This document shows, one piece after another, positions 13,526 to 14,624 of a DNA stretch of 14,624 nucleotides; the stretch's first letter is position 1; each line of letters starts with the position of its first letter. The stretch is from an uncultured Bacilli bacterium (lineage in GTDB: Bacteria > Bacillota_I > Bacilli_A > RF39 > UBA660). Below the pieces are notes generated by a model. That model was not told where the DNA came from and did no database searches. It saw only the letters and a list, made by a program, of their open reading frames with translations. The position numbers and the translations under genes were made by a program. The stretch is from the NCBI GenBank assembly GCA_944358275.1, contig CALVQZ010000052.1, positions 1 to 14,624 of the forward strand. The letters run 5' to 3'.

Positions 13526-14479
13526 TTATTTACAAAATGATGTGGTTCTTTTATATTCATTAGTATCTTCAAATGATTTTATGTATTGTCTTAAAAAATA
13601 TATTTTATCTAAATTATTATTGAATACTAAATCTACAAATTCTAATGCATCCTCTATGCATACTTTTTTATCAGTCTCTTCACTTATAAAAATTGTATCT
13701 AATTTTTTAGCAATCTTGTCTTTATCATATCTTGAAGATGATGAATATAATAACATTTTTACAAATAAATTAACATTGTTTTGCCATATAACTGGATTTA
13801 AACTTCCATTTGGAGATCTAAATTCTAGTGTTTTAAAATTATGATAGTGTTTAAAATTAACTGCAACATATTTTTGTTCTGATAAATAGTGTAAAAGTTC
13901 TTGCATTTTTAATTCGCCTGTTTCATAATACCAAGACAAATTAGCAAAATCATTTTTAATAGGACGTGCAAAGCTTATCAATAATGGTCTTGGCCCTATG
14001 AATTCTCCATATCCAAATCTAAATATAACATCTTCGTATGCTCCCCATAATTTCATAAAATTAACAAGTGAATCAATTTTATTTTGAAGCGCTTTAGTAT
14101 CAACATGAACATGTCCTCCAGCCTGTAGTCCAATGTTTGAATATTTAGATAACATATCACATACATTTTTCAACATATCCCAATTATTCTTATTATCAGT
14201 TAATATAGGAGACTTTATTTCTGCCCCATTATAAAGAGATTTATCTTCTTCAAGAGTCCAATTTTGTGGCACTTCTTTTCTTATCTTTTCCCAATTTGCA
14301 TTTTCACATTCTATTTCAAGGCCAAAAGTTTCTCTTTCATCTATATCTAATTTATTTCTTAATGAAAGTTTATAATCGATAATTAGTTTTAATAAATATT
14401 CTAAATCTGTTTTACTAAAATTTGAAAATACATCGTTTTGTTTTTGACTTAATTCATCAAATATATTTTTTCCATTCAC
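13526..14479 (-). CDS. Putative amidoligase (glutamine-synthetase-like fold)
   Basis: The protein fits the putative amidoligase family of COOH-NH2 ligases, relatives of glutamine synthetase and gamma-glutamylcysteine ligase that form amide bonds with ATP. Visible motifs, numbered from the GTG at 14488, are FGLEIE (55-60, metal-binding Glu), GAEIKSP (88-94), AGGHVHVD (123-130), SFARPIK and KTLEFRSPNGSLNP (219-232). Together they give the Glu/His/Arg set of the family. The substrate is unknown; peptide, polyamine or cell-wall amide formation are all possible. Two GTG starts are in frame. The one at 14488 overlaps the ribosome binding site (GGGGGTGG), while the one at 14479 is about 6 bases downstream, so I use 14479 (317 residues). 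It is the first gene after a consensus promoter and precedes parE by 60 bases, with no terminator between. Confidence 0.78.
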   Translation of the reverse strand: MNGKNIFDELSQKQNDVFSNFSKTDLEYLLKLIIDYKLSLRNKLDIDERETFGLEIECENANWEKIRKEVPQNWTLEEDKSLYNGAEIKSPILTDNKNNWDMLKNVCDMLSKYSNIGLQAGGHVHVDTKALQNKIDSLVNFMKLWGAYEDVIFRFGYGEFIGPRPLLISFARPIKNDFANLSWYYETGELKMQELLHYLSEQKYVAVNFKHYHNFKTLEFRSPNGSLNPVIWQNNVNLFVKMLLYSSSSRYDKDKIAKKLDTIFISEETDKKVCIEDALEFVDLVFNNNLDKIYFLRQYIKSFEDTNEYKRTTSFCK

Positions 14480-14506
14480 TAAAACCACCCCCGTTATCGC
14501 TTTCTT

Positions 14507-14534
14507 ATTATATATGTTTTTTTCATTTTGTCAA
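14507..14534 (-). promoter_or_regulatory. Consensus promoter of amidoligase-parE
   Basis: On the minus strand TTGACA (14534-14529), a 16-base spacer and TATAAT (14512-14507) are both perfect hexamers. Transcription would start near 14500, about 10 bases before the GGGGG ribosome binding site. The -35 lies only 8 bases past the tRNA terminator. Confidence 0.85.
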
Positions 14535-14541
14535 AACATAA

Positions 14542-14568
14542 CAAAAAAACTAGATATTTTTATCTAGT
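14542..14568 (-). terminator. Terminator of the tRNA-Met gene
   Basis: On the minus strand ACTAGATA (14568-14561) pairs perfectly with TATCTAGT (14556-14549) around four A residues, and seven T residues follow (14549-14543). It starts 11 bases after the tRNA 3' end. Confidence 0.85.
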
Positions 14569-14578
14569 AAATTTCTAT

Positions 14579-14624
14579 TGGTAGCGAGAAAGAGATTCGA
14601 ACTCTTGACCTATCGGGTATGAAC
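14579..14624 (-). tRNA. tRNA-Met (CAT), elongator type, 3' part only
   Basis: The window edge cuts the gene in the anticodon stem. Visible on the minus strand are the last base of the 5' anticodon stem, the loop TTCATAC with anticodon CAT at 14621-14619, the 3' stem CCGAT and the variable loop AGGTC. The T arm is AAGAG-TTCGAAT-CTCTT, then the acceptor strand TCTCGCT, discriminator A and an encoded CCA. The anticodon stem lacks the three G-C pairs of initiator tRNA. The stretch GTTCATACCCG..AGGTC and the CGCTACCA end agree with the Bacillus subtilis elongator Met tRNA as I recall it. A CAT-anticodon tRNA-Ile (modified to read AUA) cannot be fully excluded without the 5' half. Confidence 0.88.

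Noticed and set aside
1..14624. CRISPR array, insertion sequence, prophage or defence system
   Set aside because: I saw no regularly spaced repeats, no transposase or integrase, no terminal inverted repeats around genes and no defence-type domains.

Overview
The window is very AT-rich, densely packed bacterial DNA in which every convincing gene lies on the minus strand. It suggests a walled low-G+C Firmicute of the Bacilli, possibly a reduced-genome gut lineage of the RF39 or Mollicutes-relative type. The evidence is Bacillus-like gene order (ylbD-ylbE-rsmD, murG-murB-ftsQ), topoisomerase IV subunits, an infC-rpmI-rplT operon with a leader of the Bacillus L20 type, and an elongator tRNA-Met close to that of Bacillus subtilis as I remember it. 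Trp is encoded by TGG and rsmD ends in TGA, so the genetic code looks standard rather than Mycoplasma-like. The lineage call is inference.

Reading in the direction of transcription (high to low coordinates): the 3' half of tRNA-Met(CAT) at 14579-14624 is followed by its own terminator. A consensus promoter (14507-14534) then drives a putative amidoligase (13526-14479) and parE (11564-13465). A membrane-anchored thioredoxin-like protein and a polytopic YjdF/DUF2238-like protein follow closely (9958-11552). Next come a small pentapeptide-repeat protein (9481-9891) and a second consensus promoter (9435-9463) that opens a structured leader and infC-rpmI-rplT (7998-9282). A terminator separates these from a 315-residue membrane protein of unknown function (6977-7924).

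The stretch 6613-6976 has no protein gene. It holds the terminator of the membrane-protein gene, an extended -10 promoter followed by a palindrome and a roughly 130-nt putative structured RNA with its own terminator, and the parC promoter. ParC (4096-6612) leads into a tightly packed run, ylbD-ylbE-rsmD-murG-murB-ftsQ (242-4048), which ends in two tandem terminators. The first 150 bases carry nested inverted repeats and no gene I can support.

Functionally the window covers DNA decatenation (ParC, ParE), translation (IF3, L35, L20, 16S rRNA methylation, tRNA-Met), lipid II synthesis (MurB, MurG) and septation (FtsQ), plus a few lineage-type membrane and redox proteins. There are no mobile elements, CRISPR arrays or defence genes. 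The least explained items are the candidate RNA at 6680-6811 with its twin terminator, the lysine-rich tail on L20, the apparent AUA start of infC, and the amidoligase upstream of parE.
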